The position numbers and the translations under genes were made by a program. The notes beneath the pieces were generated by a model. The model was not told the DNA's origin, ran no database searches, and saw only the letters and a list, made by a program, of their open reading frames with translations. A stretch of DNA of 64,000 bases from Trichinella spiralis (lineage: Eukaryota > Nematoda > Enoplea > Trichinellida > Trichinellidae), in assembly GCA_000181795.3 (NCBI GenBank), contig CM012953.1:8987083-9051082 (forward strand), in the 5' to 3' direction. Below, in pieces: positions 52,252 to 63,900 of the stretch. Position 1 is the stretch's first letter, and each line of letters starts with the position of its first letter.

Positions 52252-53280
52252 ACAACTCTTACAGTATTTGTATGATGTTATCGTTGTTTTTAGAACTTTC
52301 TTTTTGTTTGTTGTTCTAGTAAAAGTTTTGTAAAGATGTAAAGTAAAATTTATAATATGAAAAAATTTTTGAATAATATGACTGAAAATTTTTGCTTTTT
52401 TCGATCGTAGTGATTGGCAATTTCGAAATGAGATTTTGTGCGCGCTTAAAGATAAAGATTTAAAATAATAATAATAATAATTATTATTATTAAAAGCATG
52501 AGTTTTTAATAAAACATTAAAATTATACTTTTTGTTTTATAAATTATATTTGCATTTATAAAAAACATTTAAAATTAATGCTTGCAATACATTTTACTGT
52601 AACAATTATTTGGGATGCCGAGCAACTTGATGTCGCTTAAAAAATGTTATTTAAACAAACATCTTAAGGATTAATGTAAACCTAAAACATTTACTTGCAT
52701 GCATTCTGATGAATAATTCTTTATCTGTGTTTGATTATTTGAAGTTTCGTGTATTTTTATCTTAACATCTAAAAGAAGTGAACCTTTCACTTTTATAATA
52801 TTAATGTTTTAATTTTTTATTTAACCTTTGAAACGATATTTACTTTTAGTTTCTTTGATGTTATAAATTTATGCTTATTATTATTCACTGATTGGCTTTG
52901 AATATTACTTACATCTTATGTGGGTACTTTTATTTATTTTGTAGGACGAAAGTGCATTTCATTGTTACAGCCATTGTATTTCTATTGAACTACAGTTTTT
53001 AAGTTTACTGTATTTGAGTTTTCATTTTATTTGTAGTTTATAGGGAATTGTTTAATACTTTTTGAAATGTTTTTAATGATTAGTTGTGCCGAAAATTTTA
53101 TACTTTGAATTACAGAAGTGCAGGTGCAGTTGGTAACTTGCTTATTATTTGATTTTTGATTGTTTGTGTTAATGAGTTCTGTGCTGTTGATGGTCTGTTT
53201 TGTCATTTATTGTGTTAATTTTTGAATGTACATATGATTTTTTTTGTGTAGAAAAAAATTTATATAGAGGAATTTAAAAT
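52252..53280. other. Intergenic region between PYM and Enhancer of zeste
   Basis: AT-rich, T-biased, including an ATT triplet run near 52470. It should contain the PYM 3' UTR and the promoter of the next gene. A short upstream first exon of Enhancer of zeste in this stretch cannot be excluded. Confidence 0.45.
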
Positions 53281-56200
53281 ATGGATATCCTGTATTCACG
53301 CAAAAGACTCGTGGGAAGAACAAGAGTCGAAAAGAGCGCCGAAGGAACTCCAACATTAGAGGAAACTAAGATGATGATGGATATTTATGATGAAATTATG
53401 AAAGATTACAAGCAACCAGTGTCGAAAGTTAAAGTAATTTTTGAATTTTTTTTCTTTGAGTACTTTATGTTAGAACTGTAGTTTATTTCATCTTGACAGT
53501 TTTATTTCAAGGATCTATTAATTTCGAATATTAATTACATAGCCGCAACCTTAGCGATGATTGCGGATTTAAAATTTTAAGTTTGTCCGAACTGCCGGTT
53601 TTTTACTTTGAACTTGTTTTCGCTTTTATTCAAATCTAAAGAATTGTTTAAAATAGAAATTTAATTCTTCAATAACTGAAGACGGAGCATTTATTTTAAA
53701 AAGAAAATTATTTATTATTAATGATTTTAATAATCAGATGAATTTGATTGTTTTAGTGGAGCAAAAGTGAAAACTTATTTTCAATACTAATTTGTCATTG
53801 ACATTAAAAGTTATTTTGAAGCAGCATGATTTGTTTCCAATTGTGCAATTTAATTGTTTTTATCTTTCAGGTTAATGATTCTTATTTGTCAAATTATGAA
53901 GCCTTGGTACAAGATTTGTGGAGAGATTCTCAGAGAATGCCGTACCCAAATGAAGATCGAGTTAGCGTTGTGGATGTTGACACTGTATCATGCTTTAATG
54001 AAGTTTGTTGGGATTGGAGGTTGGAAATTTATTTTTTATTGATTATGGCAATAATGTTTTAGAAATCGGAAAATCCCTCCAATTCGTACAATTTGTTCGT
54101 AATGAAAATTGACGAAAAAACTAATAGTCACACTAAAAACTGGATGATGATACCGAAGAATTTTCTAGTGAGTTGTTGGGAATTTTAAAATATTTTTTAA
54201 AAAATGAATATTTTCAAGGGAAGACCTTGTTATGATCTTCGAACTTTGCGAGATGATCAGCAAGAAAATAATGATCATCGATTTCTTCCTGACTTTGCTT
54301 TCTACAAGCTCGTATTAAAAGCGTCTGAAGTGTTCTACAACCAAAGTGTGTATTCTTTTATTTAGTTGTGAATTTTGGGTGTTGCAAGTGTGAACGGTAA
54401 ATTTTCGTCTTTCTGCTCTTTTCTAGATATCACTGACCAGTGGTCGGGAGAGTTGATTCTACCTAATGACAGATTATTCACAATCATTCATCATTTATTT
54501 CCACACAAACTCAGTGCCAACAATTTGAAAGAACTGTACGTTTGAAGAACAAACAATACATAAAATATAGAACATTAAATAATTTATGTTAATAATTTAG
54601 TTTTATTCACATTTTTTGTATGTTGAATGAAAAAAAGGGAAACAACAAGCTTCAGCATCTGAATGACAGAGAGTCGATTTTTGTCAAAGCATTTTGTCCG
54701 ATATGCTTTCAATTTTGTTGTACAACCCACGGCGAAAGTAAGTTGCAGCTTTTACAGTTGATATGAACAATTTATTATTATTTTTTGAATTCAAGGCTTG
54801 GTCGATCCTATGTATGTGCATAATTATAATCCAAAGTTGAATAAAAAATCAAAAGTCAAAGATCCTTGTGGCAAGTTTTGTTATTTGAAATCGCTCGACA
54901 AAAATACAGTGAGTTTATTTGATAACCGTTTGAATTTTTTTCAACAGTAGAGTCACCCTTTTTTTAATTGTGGAAAATTTTTTGAAATAGTGAAATAATA
55001 TTTTTTTAATCAGTATTTTTTATTGTTTCAGGTTCGGGTATTGCGGCATAATTCTTCAAAATCAAAAGCGTCAAAAGTAAAACTAGGTGAGGAGATTGCA
55101 GTTTTTGAATTTTTATTTTTTTTAATTTATTGTTTAAAAGTTGAAGAAATAGTTTTGAATAAATATATCTGAAGAAGTGATGTGATTATTAATTCGTTAT
55201 TTGTTTTTTTTTTCAATGTATTTTGTTTTATATTACAAGTTAGTTTATTTAGTTGTAGTGTGCAATTTGCATTATTAATGTAAAAATTGAATTGATTTGA
55301 AATTAATTGTAAATAGAATAATTATTGTAGTTTATTAGAATTGATTTGCATGAATTTTTTGTTCTTTTATCCAGAATGGACTGCTGAAAAAGAAGAAATG
55401 CTGCGTGCATTGGAATCTTTGTTTGGTTCGAATAGTTGTATTATTGCCGAATGTTTGAATACACCGTACTGTTCAGAAGTAAATAAATGTGTATATTTGT
55501 GAAATAAAGAAGGTGAAATTGAAATTATTCATTTCTATATCTACATTGCATTAGGTATATGCGCGCATTGTCAAATCGGAAAGTGTTGCTAGTACATCGT
55601 GGAAAATTGAAGAAGAAAAGTGGAAAATGCCGGAAATTCCGTTAATAATTTGTGTTAATTGATTTAATTTTTTGAACAATGAATGAAATTGTTCGGTTTG
55701 TAGGCAAAAGATGGTCAAAAGTGAAGCGTACAGCACCAGGTCGTGCGTGAATAATAAAGTGTTGCTGTATTCGTCGGGTTCCAGTGATACGGATTCGGAT
55801 TGGGATTCGGACGGCGAAGGTATGGAAGCTTACAAGCCGTGCTATTGTCGCGGCCGTTGTCGTGACAACGCCAACTGTTCCTGCAACGAGAGGGAGTACT
55901 GTGAAAAATACTGTCGATGCAGTGACAATTGTTCGAAAAAATACCTCGGCTGCAATTGCAAAGGGGTCTGCCATCGGAAAGTCTGCCTCTGCATGAAGAA
56001 CAACCGCGAATGCGACCCGACGTTGTGCAAAAATTGCGGCGGCAATCAGTTGCTCATATGTAAAAATGACTTCATGCAAAACGGTATCCGGCGGCGGCTT
56101 TACGTTTGCGAATCCAACGTCCATGGGCTTGGTCTTTTCACTACGGAGGACATTGCTGCCGGCGATTTCATCTGCGAATATCGTGGAGAAATTTTGACCA

Positions 56201-56665
56201 AAGCCGAAGCCCAACGTCGAGGCAAGATTTACGACAGCCGAGGCATGTCGTTCTTGTTCATGCTCAACACAGGTGATGAATGCAACGATAATTCATACAT
56301 TTATTTCCCTTTTATTGTCACTCTCTTCTTCTATTCATGCCTCTTATTAGTATTGGCATTTTTGTTCATTCATTTGCAACTCTTGCTTTTAGATTTTGAC
56401 TTGGATGCGACCAGATTTGGAAGTGTTGCACGCTTTATTAATCACAGCAAAATACCCAACTGTGTGCCCCAAGTGAAAATGGTTCTTGGTTCACATCGCA
56501 TTGCTTTTTACGCTACAAGAAATATAGAAGCTAACGAAGAATTATTTTTCAATTATGGGTATGTGTAGCATTTGTGATTTGCTCTTTTTTTCTTTTAACG
56601 AACGAATTTTCTTTTTCAGGGTTCTACCTGAATGTGTCAAATTGTTACTTGAGCGTTTATCTTGA
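53281..56665 (+). CDS. E(z): Enhancer of zeste histone H3K27 methyltransferase
   Basis: About 13 exons: 53281-53433, 53871-54002, 54063-54167, 54219-54345, 54427-54539, 54638-54737, 54796-54908, 55032-55086, 55375-55478, 55555 to about 55625, 55704-56272, 56393-56558, 56620-56665, roughly 615 residues. It is the catalytic subunit of Polycomb repressive complex 2. Order of domains follows EZH2: a middle region (KNWMMIPKNFL, LPNDRLFTIIHHLFP, KDPCGKFCY), a SANT-like helix (EWTAEKEEMLRALESLF), an acidic Ser/Asp tract, a CXC domain with many cysteines (KPCYCRGRCRDNANC onward), and a SET domain with EYRGEIL, RFINHSKIPNC and EELFFNYG. The cofactor-binding NHS and catalytic tyrosine are kept. At the EZH2 Tyr641 position it has Arg (IYDSRGMSFLF), and the tail after the SET core is short (GVLPECVKLLLERLS). 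The exon 10 to 11 junction and first exon are uncertain. Confidence 0.92.
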
Positions 56666-57746
56666 TTCTCTTCTCTTCCTTCTTTCCTTCCTTCTTTTCT
56701 TTTTCATATTCAAATTCAACAGAATTCAACAAAATTTTTCATTGTAAAACAGAAAAAATTGAAATACATACACATTTTAAACGATAAATTGTATAATGGT
56801 ATGCTGTTTTTGCCTTTGCTTTTACAGTTTTAACATTTCTAGTGTAAAGTTGACAATATACGTTATTCTTAACTTTAAATTATTGTACATTCATCAACGT
56901 AATCAAAAGAGATGTACAATTTTGTGCTTAATAACAATTCTTTACGATTATTTATGCAAAAAATACATTGGATTGTACGCGTGTGTTGAAATAAAGCCAA
57001 AACTTGTTTTTTTTTGCCTAATAGCTAGCAGTTTCATAGTTTTCATTTAGTCGAAGATGCGTGGTGTACGTTTCAAATTGATCTTGCTTGCTGTTACTTT
57101 AAAAAATATATATCCGTCATATTCTTTAGCTGACAGGCATATGAAAAGCAGAAAAAAGCGATGACTTTATTTATTTAACGAGAAATATGCGTTTATTTAT
57201 CAAGTTATAATTAATCTCGCTCTTAAATAATTATTTCGTCAAATGAAATGTCTTTTCTACTGAAATTGATTGAACTGCAATGCTTTATTTTTGTGGCAGT
57301 TTCACTTCTATTGAAATGTATTGTTTATTCATTGTGCACTGAAACATTAAAATTTTTTTACAATTTAATAACTTTAATTTACCTAGATTTTTTCATTTAC
57401 AGAACAGTTTGAATTCTGTGTAAATTATTTGAAGCTTGAAGTTAGCAACTTGCGCATTTTAAAATTTGTTCAATTAAAATAGATTAAAGTTATTAATGGT
57501 AGAAATTCGATTAGTTCATTTCAATTTTAATCTTTTTATACTTGTCTTTCTGATGAATTTTTGTTTATATCCCAAGCTGAAATTTTATTTAAAAAAATGT
57601 AGAAAAGAAAAGCATTCAGTTGCAGTGTTGTGTGCTTGTTTTACTATCAAATGCTGATTTTATGAAAGTTGTGTAGTGATGCTACGAAGAAAAAGTGACA
57701 GTTTTTTATGGATAATTTTTAAATTCTATTAATAGGAAATAACCTT
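56666..57746. other. Convergent intergenic region
   Basis: Between the Enhancer of zeste stop and the end of the cystatin-like gene. A CTTC/TTTC-rich tract lies near 56675-56700. The frame near 56796 is T-rich and probably part of a 3' UTR. Confidence 0.5.
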
Positions 57747-58286
57747 TTATATTACGCTTGGGAATAAATTCTCTATTTCAAGCATGGCACTGATGTCAGC
57801 ACTGTGACACTGAGTTGCAAAGTTGTTGAGCGACTTAAGTGCAATCAGGCAACCACTGTGAAGTACTGTGCATTTTTTGATGTGCTTTAAATCGTCAGAA
57901 TCAATAGGAAAGCATCCATACTTTTCTCTCACTTGGTAAGGTGGCCTCTGGAATGCAGTGATTTTTTTAAAAATAACTTTATTATTAAATTTACAAAATT
58001 CCCTTTTGTCAATATTGTTTTTAAACAGAGATGCAAAACTAGCGCTTACCTCTTTTTTTGTACAGTTAGAACGTTTGAATTCAAATTCGGTTGACATGTA
58101 AGTATTGTAAAGAACGGTTCCTTTTATTTTTCTGACAACATAGTAACGGTTGCTTGAATGGCATTCGTTAAACCAATCCTGCACCATCATTTTGAAATTA
58201 CACATAAACTCCTCTGCGCTTTTAATTGCTTCACATATATTAAATGTGATGTTGAAAATTAGTGAAATTAATAAAAATCTCTTCAT
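57747..58286 (-). CDS. Secreted cysteine-rich cystatin-like protein
   Basis: An uninterrupted 179-residue frame with a clear signal peptide (KRFLLISLIFNITFNICEA). The mature part has eight cysteines, enough for four disulfides. The first half resembles a cystatin or cathelicidin-type fold: a long N-terminal helix (AEEFMCNFKMMVQDWF), strands around YYVVRKIKGTVLY and the end of a strand with a cysteine, EFKRSNCTKK. The papain-binding QxVxG motif of true cystatins is missing at the expected place, so protease inhibition is doubtful. Function is unknown; secreted proteins of this general kind are frequent in parasitic nematodes. A decayed paralogue lies just upstream on the same strand, so the pair arose by tandem duplication. 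Confidence 0.7.
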   Translation of the reverse strand: MKRFLLISLIFNITFNICEAIKSAEEFMCNFKMMVQDWFNECHSSNRYYVVRKIKGTVLYNTYMSTEFEFKRSNCTKKEVSASFASLFKNNIDKREFCKFNNKVIFKKITAFQRPPYQVREKYGCFPIDSDDLKHIKKCTVLHSGCLIALKSLNNFATQCHSADISAMLEIENLFPSVI

Positions 58287-58707
58287 AATCGTAATTTAAA
58301 GAAAAACTGCTGGACAGAAATAAACTTCCATCTTAACTGAGCAAGTTTTAATAGCGCACAAATTGCAATTCTTGATTAGGCACGAATAATTTCAGGTGTT
58401 TTAGTTAAATACGTAAAAGAACTGTTTCAATAGGCAAATATTTTCCAAAACACCTCATTTGGTAAAATTAGGTGTAATTCATGTAATTATGAAATTTTAT
58501 ATTTTACAACGTAGGTTCTTTTGGCATTTCAACAAATTTCCACTGCTGCATTATATGCTTTATTAGTGAATACTGATGTACTACAATATAAATCAGTGGA
58601 ATAATATTTAATTTTTGTTTATAATTAAACAATTTCTATAATTTCTCATTTAATAGCTGGTAATAATAAGTGTTCATTATAAGCATGCGTGATTATGAAA
58701 GTTGTTT
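58287..58707. other. Spacer between the cystatin-like gene and its paralogue
   Basis: AT-rich, presumably promoter of the downstream gene. Nothing specific recognised. Confidence 0.45.
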
Positions 58708-59550
58708 TCAAGATGATTGAAAGAAGTGCATACGCGTTTGTTCTTCAATTTCATAAGCAATTGTAGAATCAGCTTTGTAGCATTGCAGTTCTGGTACATT
58801 CAGTGTTTCAAGTGGAAATGCGAAACCATAATGAAGAACCGTACACAGCAGAGTATAAGATGGATTATTTAAGAAAAGTTCATGGCACCCATTACTTCGT
58901 CTTACCAAAACGAGTGAGAACTAAAATTTCAACTGTTTTACTATGTAATCTGTGGATAAAAATAGCTAGTTTTGCATTAAAAAAATTTTTAATGAAATTA
59001 TTGATACACCTTTTAAGTATTTACTTTAAATTCAAAAATAACACTGCACTGTTGCAGCATGCGGATAATTGACGGCATTTTTTAAAATTCAAAAATCAAC
59101 TTGAAATGTTCAGTAAATATTCAATGAACAGTCAAAAGGCATTGAAGCGATAAACTGTCAATGTTCACTTCCAAAGTGAACATAAATAAACAGAACGCTT
59201 TCTAGATATAAATAGAGAACATTTTAAAAAACAAAAAATAATTACAAATCTTATCTGCTAGATATGTATAAGTTGAGATTACTATTTTATTTGCTTAGCA
59301 TGAGGGGAAAATTCTTTACTTTTTCTTTTGTGCAATTCGAAAATTGCAACTCCACTTCATTTGAAATCAATCCATTCGAATGCCGAGCAACAGATAGAAA
59401 TCTGGTAAAAATTAAATAATATGTTCCAATGATGCGCCGGTTTACCCAATCTTGAATTAGCATTGCAAAGCGATATTGCAGAGGATATGTAGAATTTTCT
59501 ATTGCAAAAGAAATAGCAGATAAAGTAAAGCACAAGATAATAATATTCAT
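58708..59550 (-). pseudogene. Decayed paralogue of the cystatin-like gene
   Basis: The 5' part (59550 down to about 59290) opens with a signal peptide (MNIIILCFTLSAISFA) and continues with FAMLIQDWVNRR and FSNCTKEK, aligning with MMVQDWFNE and RSNCTKKE of the neighbour. The 3' part (58908-58708) reads SNGCHELF, LLCTVLHYGF and LQCYKAD, matching the neighbour's YGCFPI, KKCTVLHSG and TQCHSAD. Between them the frame breaks: a stop follows the first part, and a middle piece (VEILVLTRF) is in a different frame from the last part. A donor-like gtaaag and an acceptor-like tccacag could define one intron, but a frameshift remains near 58905. Probably a recent pseudogene. Confidence 0.65.
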
Positions 59551-60069
59551 TATGCTCTCTGAAGGCTTATTTATTTAATTTACCTAATTCATCTACAATG
59601 GCTATTAAATAGCTTTCTTATAGAATGCTAAAATTTTTCAACAAACATTTGATGAAGGAAATGGGATTGTTTTCTCATAATAGCAATTATAATTCTGAAA
59701 CTTATGGTTATTTACTGTTACAAGGCAGCAACATTTAAAATTGTTTGAACTGAGGTAACTTTTATAAATTAATGTATGCTTTAGCTTAATTTACTGAATT
59801 TGCAGTAGATAACTAACTAGGTTTATGTAATTCCATTTAATTATTTAAATTTAATTAATTGCATGCAATTTTTTCAGAATTTGATAACTTTTCTGATTTC
59901 ATCTGGCATCAAAAGGACTTCCATTTGCAAAATATGAATCGCATTTTTTTACTACAGATTTGCAAATTGCAAATTGCTTTGCTTTGTGTTGCTTTGCAAA
60001 TTTATTGCAGAAATGGGCTGCAAAGCAAGCCACATACTTGTTTCACAAGATCCTTGCTATTCTTGAGAC
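59551..60069. other. Intergenic, no recognised gene
   Basis: AT-rich DNA upstream of the decayed paralogue, up to the hAT insertion. A tract near 59960-60010 repeats tttgcaaattgc-like words, a small local repeat. Confidence 0.5.
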
Positions 60070-60815
60070 CAGTGGTTCTCCATCTTTTCTGGGCTGTGAC
60101 CCACTTTCGAAAACGGTAATTTTTCGCGACCCACCTGCTTGCAATGCATATTTTAAAATGCAAGAGGGGTTAAATGAAAAATATTACTTTAATACTTTAA
60201 ATTTTTTAATGAATACGTCTAATTATAATTTATAAGATTATTTGTCAAATGCATAATGAGCTGTATGTGAACAGTGGGCTTGTTTTCTGTTTTGACTAAT
60301 GACTACTTTGACATTCACATTATTGCGTGTTAGTTTTAGTCACAAAAATGTTGGATAATTTTAGCTTATTTCTAAATTTGCGTTTAATTCTATTTATTGA
60401 TGAAAATCCAATTTCGCACAAGTAGGAAGTAGTAAAAGGAAGCAGCAATTTTAATGCTGCGGTAGAAAGAGTTGGATATTTGTTTTGAACTGATAGACAA
60501 AAGTGTGTTAATGTTTTACGATCAAAACTGACTTTAAACGAAAAATCTACAGACAAATTGATTAATTCTCCATCTGCTTTTGTGGATATGCCGGTACGGA
60601 CAACAACTGCATGCTGTTTAAAGCCGGACAGAAATAGTGATTCCAGGTCATCAGTAACTGAATCATAGCTTAGTTGTTCACCCAACAATTTTCGATGAGT
60701 AGCACTCTTTTAACAAAAATAAAAACTACTCCCATACTTTAATATTTCACGCGACCCACCCAATAACTGCTCACGACCCAGTGGTGGGTCCTGACTCACA
60801 CTTTGAGAACTACTG
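60070..60815. mobile_element. hAT transposon remnant with TIRs and 8-bp duplication
   Basis: The left end begins cagtggttctcc and carries gacccac further in; the right end reversed begins cagtagttctcaaag and also carries gacccac, a typical hAT terminus. Flanking 8-mers are cttgagac (60062-60069) and ctctagac (60816-60823), matching at six of eight bases, as expected for an aged hAT target-site duplication. Total length is 746 bases, so most of the transposase is deleted. Confidence 0.88.
60320..60688 (-). pseudogene. hAT transposase C-terminal fragment
   Basis: 122 codons ending with the hAT dimerisation region: SVQNKYPTLSTAALKLLLPF followed by TTSYLCEIGFSSINRIK, the signature of ZBED5/SCAND3-type hAT transposases. 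The N-terminal DNA-binding and catalytic parts are absent. The first methionine is arbitrary. Confidence 0.88.
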
Positions 60816-61399
60816 CTCTAGACCGCTATATTTAAAATTATGCCTAATTAGCTGTGTATAAAGTCGATTACAGCAAGAGTATAGTATTTTATAAAGCGTT
60901 GTACATGTTTCTCGATTACCAACTTGAATTGACCATGATTCTTCTCAACTTCGAAATTCAGTAGCTAGTTGATTAGGTTGTAATCAGAACTCGATAGTGG
61001 GAGTCTTCTATTTGCATGACTGCTGAAAGTTCTATCCGTCTTGAGTTCTATACGTGAATTATGATCATTCAACTTGTTTACCACTTGGGCACCTTCATCT
61101 TGAAAGTGTGTTGTTCCACAACTCAGAGAAAGTTATTTACAGGTTACACAGGTTTTGAAACTGAATCAGAAGATATTCAAAGTATTCTGCTAATGCTCAC
61201 TAATTGAACGGTGCAGCTTGGCAGCTGTATTTTTTGACTCAGCACATAGTATGAATGCAACTGCCCGTACTAGCAATGTGGGAATACGGGATAGTAGGGA
61301 TAGAAGATGACGGATAGGATGTGAAAAAGTAATATGGTAAGCTAATGTATATGATTGCGATGTTTTGTGCTATTGTATGGTGTTTTGGGTTTGGTACTA
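60816..61399. other. Spacer between hAT remnant and TIR element
   Basis: No gene recognised. Base composition is less AT-biased than the surrounding DNA. It ends at the left inverted repeat of the next element. Confidence 0.45.
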
Positions 61400-63811
61400 C
61401 TCGGTCCCGCTTTTCTCTTATTGGTCTTTGCCCACGCTATTTTATTGGACCGTCAAATCTTTGTCGTATTGGTTTTCATTTTATTGGGNNNNNNNNNNNN
61501 NNNNNNNNNNNNNNNNNNNNNNNNNNNNNNNNNNNNNNNNNNNNNNNNNNNNNNNNNNNNNNNNNNNNNNNNNNNNNNNNNNNNNNNNNNNNNNNNNNNN
61601 NNNNNNNNNNNNNNNNNNNNNNNNNNNNNNNNNNNNNNNNNNNNNNNNNNNNNNNNNNNNNNNNNNNNNNNNNNNNNNNNNNNNNNNNNNNNNNNNNNNN
61701 NNNNNNNNNNNNNNNNNNNNNNNNNNNNNNNNNNNNTAACCAAGTTCAAATGTAATTTGAAATGCAACATCAAACAGATCAGCTACATCATAGGCGCAGC
61801 TTTTGATGCGAAATGTTTAAATATTTTGTTATCATTGAAATATACATTGAAAGCTTGCAAATGGAAATGAGAACAGATGGCAATTTAAGTGTTCACCAAC
61901 GCACTAGTCGGTTTTTTCAGATGTTGAAATATAAAGTTTACAATTTACACGAAATATATAAATAAATTTGTTCTTTGACTTGTAAGTAATATTGCAGATT
62001 TTTAATTTTCTATTTAAATAAAATATACGACTTTTAACAATAACACTGATGAAAAAAGTCAAAACTTTCTGAAGTTGAAAATAAAATTCTTTGATTGCTA
62101 ACAAGAAAGATTTTCATAGAACAGTCAAACGGGAATCAAAAATGTAATTCGATGCTAACAAATTAGCAGTTGCCATGCCTAGTTTAAGCTGACAACTGCA
62201 GCTGTGGACAATTCATCACTTGTTGATTTTTCCATTGTATTACAATCGCCATTAGTTAATCATCAGAATATTTTCTGACAAACGGAAAAGCATTTAATGC
62301 ATAAATTTCATTTAATTGCTAGCTGAAACGTAATTTATTTGATGAACTGAGATAAATGAGTGTAAAACACTTTGAAAGCAAAAAGGAAGCGAAGGACAGC
62401 ACGAAGCAGAATAGCAGTTAAAGCTGCTTCAAATTCACTCTGCAGTGGACATCACGTTCTTCGATGTTAGCATTCGTGCGCTATTTGTGTGTGATTAATT
62501 TTATTCTGTCAGTATCAACAAAAAGCATTAGTGCTACAAGGAATATTAAAAGTTGATCTTCGATTGTAGATAAAATATAAAATGAAAACTAAATATTGTT
62601 GCAAAAATGGTTATTTAAAAATGAAATTCAAAACTGTACAATTTATTTTCACTTTTTGTGTTGGGTTTGCGTTCAGTGCTTTGCGTTCCAGAGTTATTCG
62701 AATCATTTTTTATTCTGTTTCTTGTTATGGCTGATGTCCCTGAGTTACATCTTGTACCAAATCATTGCGGGATTTGGTCCAATTCGGTGGTATGGTAGGC
62801 AGGATATATAAATTAAAACGTGCCCGCAAACAGAAATATTGGAGATGTTCAAAAGTATGCGTTGAATGTATAGCATGTGTTCCTAGTTATTAACAATTAC
62901 TTTATTTTGGTATAAGATAAAGAAGGCTGCGGGGGTTCAGTGTGGACAGATTTAGAAGTTCCGGCTGGGATCGATCGAAAAGATCACGTTGAAACCTACC
63001 GGGTAGATGAGCACCTGGCCTATATAGACTGATGGCAACCGTAAAAACTTGGGGTACGGATGGTACATTCAAGGTTGTACCTCAATGATATCAATAGTAT
63101 TTTACCATCCATGCCATTGTGGCGAGTAAGCTGGTGCCAGTAGTCTGTTGCTATGTACGGTTGAAGATATTGGCAAATAAGAGTTTATTTTTCAAACTTC
63201 AATAAACAAAGCGGCTGTCCTTAGCGTCAATCTTTATCCACAAACAATAATTTGTAATTTTGATATCGCCCTGATACCACTTTGTTAATGTGGTTCACTG
63301 ATATGTTGTTTACTATTGTTGTTGTTAGTGCTGTTGGCTAGTGAAAAATAAAAATCACCATTTAACTTATTTTTTGTATTGTTTTTTCTGAATTATTACT
63401 ATCGCATTTGATATAACGTCACTTTGGTACAATAAAATATAGAATAAAGATAAAAATTCTATTCGGGAAAGCTGATCATGAAAAAGTATAAACTTCACCA
63501 CAAATTATATATTTAAATAAACAAAATTTCAATGAATGAAGAAACTTCAAACAGACACAATAAAATTTTGAAATAATATTTCCATTTTTTATGTTACGTC
63601 ACTGCTATTAAAGTTACGTAATCCAAAATGGAATATTTGAACCAATGAAATGAGAAAATATTACAGCTAATCACAAGGGAAAGATTTGAATCAATGAGCA
63701 ATTAGACAAGGAAAACCAATACGAAAAAGACTTTACGGTCTAATAAAATAGCGAGATTACGAACTAATAAAATAGCGAGGACAACGACCAATAAATGAAC
63801 AGTGGGACCGA
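61400..63811. mobile_element. TIR element, right copy (contains N gap)
   Basis: The left end (61400-61477) starts ctcggtcccgctttt, and its reverse complement matches both the end of the other copy (2228-2305) and, less well, the right end here (about 63711-63811), which has an internal duplication of aataaaatagcgag. Bases 61737 onward match 258 onward of the left copy. Span is about 2.4 kb including 248 N. No frame over about 75 codons is convincing, so it is probably non-autonomous. Confidence 0.75.
61489..61736. other. Assembly gap of 248 N
   Basis: Unknown bases inside the TIR element. The left copy (bases 1-257) shows what kind of sequence is missing. Apparent frames across the gap are meaningless. 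Confidence 0.99.
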
Positions 63812-63824
63812 ATGGGAACAAAAT

Positions 63825-63900
63825 TGAGCCCAAGTGGGACCATCCCACTTTTTTGGTATGTTCATGTGGTATGGCATGTGAACATTGGCACTTGGGCTTA
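63825..63900. repeat. Imperfect palindrome, MITE-like
   Basis: About 75 bases bounded by agcccaagtg at 63827 and cacttgggct at 63889-63898, with further inner pairing (gttca with tgaac). It starts about 15 bases after the end of the TIR element and could be a separate tiny inverted-repeat element or a fold-back. Confidence 0.6.

Noticed and set aside
55642..56214. 190-residue frame on the minus strand
   Set aside because: Antisense shadow of the GC-richer CXC/SET exon.
55711..56568. Single 285-residue SET-domain reading frame
   Set aside because: It reads through a 120-base intron; removing it restores the uninterrupted SET domain. It is one part of the longer Enhancer of zeste gene.
59859..60235. 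Frames at the left edge of the hAT remnant
   Set aside because: They run through the hAT terminal repeat and have no homology.
61345..61870. Frames across the N run
   Set aside because: They consist mostly of unknown residues.
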